Shown in pieces: positions 1 through 10,378 of a DNA stretch of 64,000 bases (position 1 is its first letter; every line of letters starts with the position of its first letter). This DNA is from Meconema thalassinum. Lineage: Eukaryota; Arthropoda; Insecta; Orthoptera; Tettigoniidae. The translations under genes and the position numbers were made by a program. The notes beneath the pieces are model-generated. The model was given only the letters and a program-made list of their open reading frames with translations. It made no database searches and had not been told where the DNA came from. The stretch is from assembly GCA_946902985.2 (NCBI GenBank), contig OX336392.1, positions 16,466,716 to 16,530,715 on the forward strand, read 5' to 3'.

Positions 1-516
1 GGGTTTAGCCCAGGCTTTCGGCACTTGCTGTGGAAAGGTTCACTATCGCAGTGGGGTTTGATAGTCCAGGCAAAACCCCACAACAGACACAGCTAAGACC
101 TAGAAGAAATGTTGGAATTTTTCATTGAAACATTAGCAAGTAGCAATTGAATAATTTTTCGCATCTGAGGAGTTAATAATGAATGAAAATCGCTGGGAAG
201 GTGACATTCATGCTCCTTTATTTTCCTTGAGAGAAAAAATGGGAAATACATTGAAAATGATTCAAGGAAGGCGAATAGTGAGGTTCAAACCCCTCGTCTT
301 CAAAGTCCAGTTATAGCCAGGCCCAACTCACTGTTCACCAAGTTCGTACACAGCTAGATCTTAAACGAAATTCAAATTTAAAACGAATCACAAATTATAT
401 TAAATATTACTCACTGCAAACACCATATTGTTTTGATATGTATGACCTATGTCAGTTAATTGCTTTGTTTGCATCATGTGACTTGCTTGTTGTGTAAACT
501 CTCTTTTATATCTATA
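1..516. other. unassigned sequence with a diverged repeat shared with 28.5 kb
   Basis: No coding region is supported here. Bases about 80-120 (accccacaacagacac... then acctagaagaa) resemble bases about 28528-28570, so both belong to one dispersed repeat family. In the copy here a GTGGGGT / ACCCCAC pair closes a short hairpin (about bases 51-88). The remainder (120-516) is AT-rich, and I see nothing recognisable in it. Confidence 0.4.
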
Positions 517-2685
517 CAAGCTGTACCCGGCATGCGTTGCAATGCCAATCAAAGAAAGTGTTGGCGTTGAAATTCTGTTTCTTGAAGTGCTTTTGGATAC
601 ACAACATGTTGACTGCCTCTAAGGTATCGTAAAATGGATTTTCTAATTTAGAACCATTCGTGGAAGCGTGCACAACAACTTTCAAAAGTTTCATCGCTGT
701 CACTCATTTGTTGAATCTACTCGTGCGCTACCTATTGAGAAATGTATTACTAAGCCGAAGCCCTTCCCTGGCGTGTACACAATAATTCATCAAGGTTTCA
801 TCGCAATCGAAGAATGTTATATGAACGCAATAGGGGATTTTGTTGAAACGCTTCGCGCGTCGTCACCCATTTGTTGCATCTACTCTTGCGCTACTTATTG
901 TGAAATGGATTTACTAAGTCCCCTTCCCTGGCGGGTACACAATAACTAATCAATGTTTAATCGTAATCGGATGAATAGTATATGAACGCATACCTGATTT
1001 TGTATAAACGATTCGCGCTCCGTCACTTATTTGTTGAATCTACTCGTGCGCTACCTACTGTAAAATGTATTTACTAAGTTAGAAACTGTCACGTAAGTGT
1101 CCACTACATCTCACCCAAGTTTCATCGCTATCGGACTAATGGGATATGAAGACATAGGGGACTGTATTGAAACCCTCCGCATGTCGTCGTTCATTTGTCG
1201 AATCTACTCGTGTGCTACCTACTGTGAAATGTATTTACTAAGCCAGAAACCTTCCTTGGAGTGTCCACCATATTTCACCCAAGTTTCACCTCTAACGGCA
1301 GAATGGTATATGACCTTATACGGGACTTTGTTGAAACGCTTCGCGCGTCGTCCCTCATTTGTTGAATCAACTTGTGCGCTGCATATTGTATAGTGGATTT
1401 ACTAAGCCAGAAATTTTCCATGACGTGTACACAACATCTCACCCAAGTTTCATAGCTACGGACGAATGGTACATGAATGCATACGGGACTTGGTTGAAAC
1501 GCTTCGCGTGTCGTCGCTCATTTGTTGATTCTACTCTTGCGCTACATATTGTAATATGGATGTACTCAGCCAGAAACCTTCCCTGGATTGTACACAACAT
1601 CTCACCCAAGTTTCATCGCAATCGGATGAATGGTATGTGATCGTATACGGGACGTTGTCGAAACGCTTCGCGCGTAGTCACTCATTTGTTGAATATAAAC
1701 GTGCGCTTCGTATTGTAAAATGGATTTACTTAGCCAGAAACCTTTCCTGGAGTGTACACAACAATTCACCAAACATTTATCACTATCAGACGACTGGTAT
1801 ATGACTTTATACGGGACTTTGTTGAAACGCTTCGCGTGTCATCGCTCATTTGTTGAATCTACTGGTGCGATACCTATTGTAAAATGTATGTACTAAGCCA
1901 GAAACCTTCCCTGGAGTGTACACAACATCTCACCCAAGTTTCATCGCTATCGGATGAATGGTATATGAAATTATATGGGACTTTGTTGAAACGCTTCGCG
2001 CTGTGCTCATTTGTTGATTCTACTCGTGCTCTACCTATTTTTAAAGGATTTACTAAGCTAGAAACCTTCCCTGGAGTGCACACAAAATCTCAGCCTAGTT
2101 TCATCGCTATCGGACGAATGGTATATGAACGCAAACGTGACTTTGTTGAAATGCTTTGCGCGTCGTAGCTCATTTGTTGAATCTACTCGTACACTGCCTA
2201 TTGTAAAGTGGATGTACTAAGCCAGAAAATTTCCCTGCAGTGTACACAACATTTTACGCAAGTTTCATAGCTATCGGACGAATGGTATATGAATGCATAC
2301 GGGACTTTGTTGAAACGCATTGCGTGTCGTCGCTCATTTGTTGAATCTACTTGTGCGCTATCTACTGTGAAATGTATTCACTAATTTTGAAACCTTCACG
2401 TAAGTGTACACAACATCTCACCCAAGTTTCATCGCTATCGGACGAATGGTATATGAACACATACGGGACTTTGTTGAAATGCTTCGCGCATCGTCGCTCA
2501 TTTGTTGAATCTACGCGTGCGCTACCTATTGTAAAATGGATTTACTAAATCAGAAACCTTCCTTGGAGTGTACTCAACATCTCACCCAAGTTTCATCGCA
2601 ATCGGACGAATGGTATATGAACGCATAGGAGACATACACACCCACAGACAAACTATCACGTTACATTGATTTTTATATATATAGA
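517..2685 (-). mobile_element. non-autonomous Helitron-like element carrying a minisatellite
   Basis: Read on the minus strand, the element begins TCTATATATATAAA, next to a host A. It ends with a hairpin (GGCAT...ATGCC), an 8-nt spacer and CTTG. Helitrons typically start TC and end CTRR preceded by a hairpin; CTTG departs from CTRR at one base. The start closely matches the element at 58092-63948, whose ends are proven by a restored reading frame. No Rep/helicase ORF is present, so the element would depend on an autonomous partner. Most of its length is a ~160-bp tandem repeat. The flanks rejoin as A|T with no TSD, as expected for Helitrons. Confidence 0.7.
650..2640. repeat. minisatellite, period ~160-165 bp, about 12 copies
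   Basis: The landmark tttgttgaatctactcgtgc recurs with small changes near 709, 869, 1030, 1194, 1359, 1523, 1688, 1852, 2011, 2171, 2339 and 2500. Each unit also carries acacaacatctcacccaag, tttcatcgctatcgg and a gttgaaacgcttcgcg segment. The short ORFs across it exist only because the repeat has few stops. Copies are diverged by substitutions and small indels, so the array is not recent. Confidence 0.85.
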
Positions 2686-3956
2686 TATACTGTATAATTC
2701 ACTAAGGTGTATGTTTCACAAAACTCAAGCTCCTACACCAGAGGGAGTTAGAAGGTGTGGTTTGTACCAAAATCTTCCAAATCGTCTCGATAGTACAGGA
2801 AAAATCTTTCATTTCTAGAAAAGTCAACGGAAATATATTTATATGTTTATAAAGTGCTTTTAAACAAATAAACAAGACGTTGGCCCCTGCCAGAACTGTG
2901 TCGCATACAGCCGCATAGCACTAGAGCCGGGTGGGTAGTCTGTACACACACAACCCATTGTGATAAATCGCTCTCTGATTTCATAAATATCGACAATGTG
3001 TTTAAACAAATACACATATTTATAGAAGCCCGCATAACAGTAAGGCCAGGCGGGTGGTTTATACAAGAGTCCGCTAGTATTGTATATCTCGCTGGCAAAC
3101 CTTACGAAAGGACTGGAAATAGTTTGAGCAAGCCATATATATCATTGTTATCATTATTTCTTGTAATGAAATGTTTCTTATTTGTTCATGTACAAAAGAA
3201 AATAATTAAGAGTCGTTCAAGGGGTAGTGATGTACCCAAATGTCATCCTCTCCTTCAAGTGGCGAACTTGCCCGTTTCCACAGATGAGGCTCAGGCGACC
3301 GAGTCACGGCGGGATAACCGTTACATCAAGTACACAGGAAATGCTGTATTACAGCCTGTCCATGGGCTGAGAGATGGCATCCCCATTAATGGACTTACTT
3401 TCTTCAGGCTAGCAACCCGTTGGAAGGACATTTTCATTGCTTTCTAGTCTTGTAAAGGAGGGAAAGTGCAAGACCGTAACGGGACATTTGGCCCAATACT
3501 TGGAAGGAAGATGATGATGATGATGAAGATACCAGTGTTTTTCTCCTGGGGACACGGTATGCCATTCTGGCAACTTTCTTTCTCTAATGCCAAAAAAGAA
3601 GGTTGAGAGTAAATTTGGTGTTGCGAGAAAAAGAATATCATAACCTTTTTTGTCTAGAAAGTAAAGATGGCACTGGGTGAATTAATGTTGGGCAGATAAC
3701 CTTGTTTTTCCATCCCTTAAAACATCACCACCACCATTAATGATGATGTTGACGACGACCAATATTCTTGTGTGTGATAACTCTGCACTCGTGGGTAAAT
3801 GCATGTACTTAAGTTTAAAATCTGTCTTTAGAAATCATGGGTAGCCACAAAACAACAGTAAATGTATATCTGTGTTAACTTAGTTTTCATTGCTCCATGT
3901 ATTCAGCTATTTGTTTTCAAACCCATTTTGTCAAGTATTGTTTTTTCTTTACATAG
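2686..3956. other. non-coding stretch, partly repetitive; likely intron
   Basis: A loose two-copy tandem duplication (about 2846-2985 and 2993-3075) shares a ttttaaacaaata block and a gggtgggta/ggcgggtgg block. A short (gat)n run at 3511-3529 follows a possible SINE or LINE tail. Another cac/gat simple repeat lies near 3727-3755. The region directly precedes a splice acceptor at 3956, so at least its 3' part is probably intronic. No gene is supported. Confidence 0.4.
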
Positions 3957-4148
3957 GGAAGTTCGCTTGTGTACCGCAGTGGCAGTCCTGGTGACACCAG
4001 CCACAGTGGTCCTCAGAGCCCGGTATCTCCAGCTAGTCCGCCAGGCATCGGAAACAACTCCAGTCCCTTCCTCGAGCATAACAACTACTGTTTTAGTCAA
4101 GCACAAGCGGCTGCAGCGTTACAGCAGCACTTTGAACAGTTCAGCATG
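3957..4148 (+). CDS. internal coding exon of an unidentified host gene
   Basis: A 192-nt segment lies between a textbook acceptor (T-rich tract then ttctttacatag) and a donor (ATG|gtgagt). In phase 0 it gives exactly 64 codons with no stop. The peptide starts GSSLVYRSGSPGDTSHSG, continues Ser/Pro/Gly-rich (SPVSPASPP), then turns Gln/Ala-rich and ends ALQQHFEQFSM. Such composition is common in disordered activation or scaffold regions of regulatory proteins, but I cannot name the protein. Being a multiple of three, the exon could be skipped without a frameshift. It shows none of the transposon features seen elsewhere, and it is the best evidence that the window lies inside a host gene. The neighbouring exons were not found. 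Confidence 0.7.
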
Positions 4149-4303
4149 GTGAGTTGCCGTTTTCATGCGTTCCGTATGCAAATTTGTGGACTTATAAAAT
4201 GTTATTTATCTATTTATCCTATGGTTATCTACAAATAGAATACGTCAGATGAGATGCAGTACTTGTAGTGAACACTTCAAATATTATATCGAAAAGTTAG
4301 CGT
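4149..4303. other. intron sequence downstream of the exon donor
   Basis: AT-rich sequence after the gtgagt donor at 4149, up to the TSD of the next element. Nothing else is seen. Confidence 0.4.
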
Positions 4304-4316
4304 ACTCATCGCAAGA

Positions 4317-4766
4317 TAAGGTTTTGAATATTCCCAAAGGGAATATGATGTAGTTTCCATTTGAGCGGATGAATTATCAATAAATGATAAAAATGGTCCG
4401 GTTAGCTCAAACAATGCCAGCGTTTTGCCCCAGTGTGCCGTTGAGCTCGTCAGTTGGTACAGACACACCTACCAATACGCGTGGCTAGCACATGCTGAGA
4501 AGGCCATGCAAGAATATTCAAAACCTTATTTGGATTGCCAAGGTAAGGCTTTTGTTTTTATGAAAGGGAGTTTTACTCCCGTAGCACATTGGCATGCTCA
4601 TGACGTCAATACTGCTTGTATTTTGTGTCTTGCATGGCCTTCTCAGCATGTGCTAGTCACGCGTATTGGTAGGTGTGTCTGTACCAACTGACGAGCCCAA
4701 CGGCACACTGGGGCGAAACGCTGGCATTGTTTGAGCTAACCGGACCATTTTTATCATTTATTGATA
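4317..4766. mobile_element. foldback element with 13-bp TSD, PLE-like layout
   Basis: Two nearly perfect inverted arms (about 4373-4512 and 4629-4768) flank a ~116-bp centre. The 13-mer actcatcgcaaga lies on both sides (4304-4316 and 4767-4779) and is read as the TSD. The left side extends about 56 bp beyond the inverted arm. The first 17 bases of that extension recur inverted at 4511-4527. The same one-sided extension occurs in the PLE insertions at 21.7 kb and 44.5 kb. The right arm contains a hammerhead-like core. There is no coding capacity. Assignment to PLE-derived elements is inferred from architecture, not from a protein. Confidence 0.65.
4688..4719 (+). ncRNA. hammerhead-ribozyme-like core
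   Basis: CTGACGA is followed by a stem (GCCC...GGGGC) and GAAAC, matching the catalytic core order CUGANGA - stem II - GAAA with the usual G-C closing pair. The left arm carries the inverted copy with GAAAC changed to CAAAAC. Stems I and III are not clear: no obvious GUH follows within a few bases, though GTT lies at 4728-4730. The core is therefore good but self-cleavage activity is uncertain. Confidence 0.5.
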
Positions 4767-4779
4767 ACTCATCGCAAGA

Positions 4780-4990
4780 GACATATACAGTGAAACCCCC
4801 AAGTAACATTTACCCTGAGACCTGCAGATTTGAGCCTTAAATCGAAGTGTACTTTAAATAGGGGTTTTTATGATGAGTTCAACATTTACACACTACTATA
4901 TTAACTACTACATGCACAACTTACTCTTCCATATGAGTTAAATACAAAGTATGTTTATATTATGGTTAAATAAAAAGTTTTCAAAAACTT
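4780..4990. other. AT-rich non-coding sequence
   Basis: No ORF, repeat or structure seen between the foldback TSD and the SINE TSD. Confidence 0.4.
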
Positions 4991-5003
4991 ATTACAATAT
5001 TAC

Positions 5004-5336
5004 GAGCCTCCGTGGCTTAGGCGGCAGCACGCCGGCCTCTCACCGCTGAGTCCGTCATTCAAATCCCGGTCACTCCATGTGAGATCTGTGCTGGACAGAA
5101 CGGAGGCAGACAGGTTTTTCTCCGGTTACTCCGGTTTTCCCTGTCAAAATTTCATTCCAGCAACACTCTCCACTATCATTTCATTTCATCTGTCATTCAT
5201 TTAATCATTGCCCCAGAGGAGTGCGTCAGGCCTCGGCAGCCGGCACAGTTCATATCCTCGCCGCTAGATAGGGGCTTCATTCATTCCATTCCTGACCCGG
5301 TCGGAGACTGGAAGCAGGCTGTGGATTTTCATTTTC
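5004..5336 (+). mobile_element. tRNA-derived SINE with 13-bp TSD
   Basis: The head reads like a tRNA: an A-box match (tggcttaggcgg) and a B-box-like attcaaatccc about 35 bases downstream. Pol III would transcribe from these internal boxes. A ~250-bp tRNA-unrelated body follows, ending in a short attttcattttc tail. The 13-mer attacaatattac flanks the element (4991-5003 and 5337-5349), showing retrotransposition by a LINE machinery. It is a different family from the SINE at 42106-42625. Confidence 0.85.
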
Positions 5337-5349
5337 ATTACAATATTAC

Positions 5350-6811
5350 ACTATGGTACCTTATATTTTGATTTAAAAAAACTGGCTGCCACTGCCTCAA
5401 AATACAACTTATAGGCTATTAAATAATAAATGATAATCTATTAAGAAAATTAGTATTGTACTTGAGCATTAAAGAAATCCATAATATAGGCTATAACACA
5501 GAAAGTATCTATATGTTATTGCCTCAACTCTGGGCAGTAAGGACCACACAAATCTGTAAGGAGGATTTAATTAGACATTTATACAATCTTTTATTCTATT
5601 TGTTTGTAACTGGACAAGGGGGTTTCGTTGGAGTTATAGGGGCCGTGCATGTTTGCACACATAGGAAGAGTAATTTAAATAATCGTATTCATATTTACTC
5701 ACAATAAAGCTTAATATTCCACACATCATGTTCTCTCCCATGATTCAATCTTTCACATTAGTATCATTATCATTCATTTTTACCAGGACTATCCTCTCTC
5801 ATATTCTTTTTCCAACCTCCATGAAAACCAATAATGAGACCTAACACATAGTACAAAGTCATAGAATCATAACAAAAACAATACACAATCGTAAAAAGAA
5901 AATATACACAGATTAGAACTCACTAAAACATGGCCCCCTCCTACCTTATTTCATAGAGATCTATTATGACAATGTACTGCACTCCCAACAAGCACCATTT
6001 TCTTAACCTATAAACTGTGTAACCACATGTTACAAGTTGAAATTGAAACACCTTGAAAATACAGAGTTGTATGTTTTGCTTCTCACTAATAGTGAGCTTA
6101 ATCCATTTTGCTGACATTTCTAAGACATTCACTACTGGTCCAATGTCAATTACAACACACAAAGAATACACACGTCCTACTCCGCACAAATCTAACAACA
6201 ATAAAATAGCTTGGCTTCGACTCAGCAGTGTTTCTATCGGATAAGAATGAATTTCCACCGTCGAAGCGCCATCTATAACGGAATAAAACTTCGAACTTTA
6301 TGAAAGGTACTGTATGAATATTAAAACCTGAAATATGATACATAGATACGGTACCTTACAAGAAGAGTCCAGGATCGTCAGTATCACGGGATGGTAGGCT
6401 TGAAGTGTTTGTATTTTATTTTTCATCAAGCCCAGTGGGAGTCTTGTAATAACATTTACCCTCTCTCCCGAATCCAGCTTGTTCCGTGAGGAAAGTGATA
6501 AGACCTTGCTCCATCCTATTCCGACGGGATTCATGTGACTTCAACGTTAGACCTTATGTTGAATTCTCTAAGGGAGTGCGTAGCATTTATTGGTGCCCAC
6601 TCCACTGTAGTTGGTTTTCAAACGCAGGTATTGTCAATTATCGTTGACGTTCTATCCAACGTTGCCACATATCTGACGTCACAACATGGATATAGAGTAA
6701 ATAAAACTAATAATCGTAGCTACTTCAAAATTCAAATCAACTTGTAAATTGTTTGCGACTGTAGAAACGTTAAAATAGACATACTGGTTTTTTTTTTTCA
6801 CAAAAGTTACG
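5350..6811. other. non-coding stretch, nothing recognisable
   Basis: AT-rich sequence with only short chance ORFs. A poly-T tract at about 6788-6799 precedes the LINE 3' end. No exon, RNA or repeat is supported. Confidence 0.4.
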
Positions 6812-9800
6812 TCATCATCATCATCATCATCTTGCACAGTTTCCAGCCACTGGCCGGGTCTGTTTGGAACACAAGCCTCTCCAACGTCTTCTGTCTTCCC
6901 ACCATCTCTCAGCCTCCACCCTTGTCCAGTCTTCTCCTCTCTTCTTCACGCTTTCTTCCACCCCCTTCAGCCACCTGTCTCTCGGTCTTCCCCTCGGTCT
7001 CTTTCCTTCCCACTTCGTCTCATGTACTCTCCTGGGTATCCTCTTCTCCTCCATTCGTTTTACATGTCCATACCATCTAAGTCTAGATTTCTCTATACCA
7101 TCCTGTAATGGTTCCTCCTTCATTAATTCTCTGGTCCTCTCATTTCTTATTCTGTCCATCTTTGTAGCTCCAATACTGCTTCTCAAGAACCTCATCTCAC
7201 TGGCCTGTATTTTGCTCCTCTCCCTTCCTTTCATAACCCAGGTCTCCTTGGCATACGTCAGGATAGGGACATAGTACGTCCGATATATGATCTTTTTGCT
7301 GTTCTGAGGGACATCCTTGCTCCATAACATGCTTCTCACACTCCTCCGAAATGCTTCTGCCTGCCTCCCCCGCTCATTTATTTCTCTATCGTTTCTTCCA
7401 TTATCTTGTATCAGGCTTCCCAGATACTTAAAACTCTCCACTTTCTTCAGCTGTTCCCCACCAATTGTTATTCCCGTTGTGGTTCTTTCCTTCTTCCTTG
7501 TTGTGATCACCATCTCACTCTTATTTATGCTAAATTTCATCCCATATCCTTGTATTACTCCTTCCCACACGTCCAACTGTTCCTGTACCTCCTCCTCCTT
7601 GTTTCCCCAAATCATCAAATCATCTGCAAACACCATTGCTTTCATCTTTCCGTCCCCAATTACTTGTGCCACTCGGGTCATTATGTCATCCATCACCACA
7701 ATGAAAAGTAACGGTGACAGTGCACTTCCTTGTTTCAGGCCGTTTCCCTGTTCCAACCAGTCAGATCTCTCTCCTCCCACTTTCACACAGCTCACGCTTC
7801 CCTTGTACATCTCCTTTATCCTCTTTATAGTCCATTTCTCTACTCCTCTATCCTCCAGGGACTTCCATACTTTGTTTCTGCATACACTGTCATATGCTTT
7901 CTCAATGTCCAGGAAGGCCATCAGTAGATCTGTTCCATATTCATAGTGCTGTTCTTGTAACTGCCTTACAGCAAAAATCAAATCCACTGTGGACCTTCCT
8001 GCTCTGAAGCCATGTTGTTCTTCCCTCATCCCTCCTTCTATCCTTGTCCTAATTCTCTTTTCCAAAACTTTCTCGAAGATCTTTGCACAATGACTCATCA
8101 GTGTTATTCCCCGATAGTTTCTGCAATCTGTTCTACTACCTTTCTTGAAGATCGGGACAATGATTCCTTTTTTCCAGTCCTCTGGGGTCTTCCTTTCCTT
8201 CCATGCTGTCCTCATCACTCGGTACAGCCACTGTATCCCCACCTCTCCTGCTGCTCTCACCATCTCCACACTCAACTCATCCACACCCGGTGCCTTCCCT
8301 CCTTTCATCTTGTTCACTGCATCTTCCACTTCTTTCCATGTTAAGTCCTTTTCTGTTTGCAGTTCATCTTCCTCTTCCCCGATTTCTTCCTCCTCACCAT
8401 CTTTTCCATTTGGGTTCAGAAGTTCTTCAAAATATTCTTTCCACATTTTCTTCAGTTCTTCCCTATTTTCTATCTCTTATCCCCTTTTGTTCACCATTCT
8501 AACATAATCCGTAGGATCCTTCCGCCTCTTATCTTTCACCATCCCATACAGGACCTTTTTTGTACCTTCACTATCCTCCTCCATCATCTTTGTCCACTCT
8601 TCCATCCACTTCCTTCTCTCCTCAGCCACCACTCTCTTCGCCTCCTTTCTTTCCTGGTACTCTTCCCTTGTCTCTACCGTCCTATTTTGATACCACCTCC
8701 TAAAGGCTCTATTCTTTTCCCTTACTATATCTTTTGTCTTCTCATTCCACCATGGTGTTTCCTTCCACCTCTTCTTACTACTTGTCCTCCCACATACTGC
8801 TTCTGCTGCACCCACTAGTGTCTTCTTAAATCTAGCCCATTCCTCTTCCACCCCTCTTTCTTCATCTGTTGGAATTCCTTCCTTTACCATTTTGAGGTAC
8901 TCGACCCTTCTATCCCCTTCTTTCAGTTTCCATATCCTTATACGTCTTTCCTGGTTCTCAGTCCCTTTCTTCTCCTTACTCCCTCTCAGGTTCATTACCA
9001 GTAATCGATGGTCGCTATCCAGGTTCTCCGATGGTATAACCTTGATGTCCGTGATGTTCTTATTTAGTTCTTTCTCATACAGTATATAGTCGACCACCGA
9101 CTTCCTGGTCAAGTCATCACTGTACCATGTGATTGTGTGGCTCTCTCTTTTCTTAAACCAGGAGTTCCCAACTAGCAGGCTGTTCCTCTGGCAGAAGTCC
9201 AACAGTCTCTTTCCTTCCTCATTTCTTCCACCCCAACCCTCTGGTCCTAGAACACTCTCATAACCTTGTCTTTCTCTTCCTACATGGGCATTGAGGTCCC
9301 CCATAACAATCATATTTCTTCCTACCAGCTGCTTCTGCAATTCCTCTTCAAACTCCTCCTTCTCTTCAGAAGCGCAGCCTACTTGTGGAGCATATACTTG
9401 CACTATTTCTACGGTCTCTCCCCTCAGTGCTACTTTCACTTTCATCATCCTATCACTTATTCTCCTCACTTCTTCTTTCAAACCATCTCGTACTACTACT
9501 CCCACTCCATTCCTCTTTCCCTCTTCGTTCCCACTCCAGTACAGTCTATAGCCTTTTCTCAGTACTCTCCTTCCTTCCCCTTTCCACTTTGTTTCTGCCA
9601 ATCCCAATAAATCCAACTTCCTTCTTTCCATCATATCCACTATCTCCTCCACCTTCCCCGTCAGCGTTCTTACGTTTAAAGTTCCAAATCTTAGTCCATG
9701 TGTACAGCCGTGTCGTCGTCTATTAAATCCATCCTGTCCGAGGCTCGTTCCATTTTTGAAAGCATTTGGTTTAATCCACTACTGGCTTGCTGGGCCTATC

Positions 9801-10010
9801 GTAGCTTCACCAGAGCCCCGTTAGCCGTCACTTTTCAGGGTTCCTGTAGGACCTTCACAGCTACCGTAACGGTCCCGGGGCACACGAAGTCCCCACTGTA
9901 CTTCGCCCCTACAGGCAATCCCCTACTTTGTGCCGTTGCCCGTCTCCCACGACGTGGACGAGGGGTTGGACTTACGTCAAGAAAGATTATATACCTGCGG
10001 GCCAAAATTC
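6812..10010 (-). mobile_element. RTE-type LINE, near full length, one nonsense mutation
   Basis: Minus-strand LINE with a 3' tail of (GATGAT)n at 6812-6832, typical of RTE-clade elements. Coding sequence spans 9652-6827. About 350 bp of 5' UTR lies beyond it, including a GC-rich stretch at 9806-9985 that the copy at 59716-62705 lacks. The 5' boundary is approximate because no TSD was identified. Identity to the 59.7-kb copy is very high throughout, so the insertion is young. Confidence 0.85.
6827..9652 (-). pseudogene. RTE endonuclease/reverse transcriptase, split by a premature stop
   Basis: The first part (9652-8477, 391 codons) encodes the APE-type endonuclease: LAETKW, VMGDLNAHVG and the DSDHRLL motif. 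An in-frame TAA at 8477-8479 replaces the CAA found in the intact copy at 59869-62697. The same frame then continues to 6827 and encodes reverse transcriptase: MAFLDIEKAYDSV (motif A), GLKQGSALSP (B), FADD (C) and the RTE-type C-terminal tail. One codon is also deleted in-frame in a lysine-rich stretch (QERKEAK versus QERKKEAK). The full protein would nick target DNA and copy the element RNA into it. With the stop, only separate endonuclease and RT pieces could be made. Confidence 0.9.
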
Positions 10011-10253
10011 GTGTCTAAATTGGAGGCTGGCGCATAGACATGTTCTTGTTCAAATAAACGAACTGAGGTTAAGTTATCTGACGTTTTGAGTATAGGCCTA
10101 CAACAGGCTAACATTTAGTTTCAAAGGATTACGTAATATATGTTACGAAGACATCGATTGATAATCTGTGTAATTCATAAGGCGTCTAAACGTAGTCTAG
10201 CCATTTCTGCCGGACAATGCACATGACGTCTTGCTGTTGGAAATCGTTTTGCC
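10011..10253. other. short non-coding stretch
   Basis: Sequence between the LINE 5' end and the small foldback. Nothing recognisable. Confidence 0.35.
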
Positions 10254-10265
10254 TTTTCGTGATAA

Positions 10266-10366
10266 TATTCGTACAATCAATCATGGTTCTGTATTGATTA
10301 AAAGTCAAATATAAAGGGACAGGAATTCCACCTGTATTGATCAGGCGGAATTCCTGTCCCTTTATA
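10266..10366. mobile_element. 101-bp mini foldback with 12-bp TSD
   Basis: Arms of 28 nt (10307-10334 and 10342-10369) pair with one mismatch around a 7-nt loop. The 12-mer ttttcgtgataa occurs at 10254-10265 and again at 10367-10378, overlapping the last bases of the right arm. A 41-bp extension lies only on the left (10266-10306). That geometry (one-sided ~40-bp extension, inverted arms, 10-17 bp TSD) matches the much larger PLE insertions in this window. No coding capacity and no hammerhead motif. PLE kinship is inferred from layout only. Confidence 0.55.
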
Positions 10367-10378
10367 TTTTCGTGATAA

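Noticed and set aside
650..2640. Possible CRISPR-like or protein-repeat array
   Set aside because: Units are ~160 bp with no short repeat/unique spacer pattern. The frames shift between units. It is a minisatellite inside a Helitron.
2998..3447. 149-codon plus-strand ORF as a host exon
   Set aside because: No recognisable domain or splice sites. It overlaps a loose tandem duplication and ends before a (gat)n tail, which suggests repeat-derived sequence.
6827..9726. Many plus-strand Ser/Phe/Leu-rich frames opposite the RTE gene
   Set aside because: They are antisense shadows of a purine-rich, Lys/Glu/Arg-rich minus-strand coding region. The same shadows recur opposite every RTE copy.
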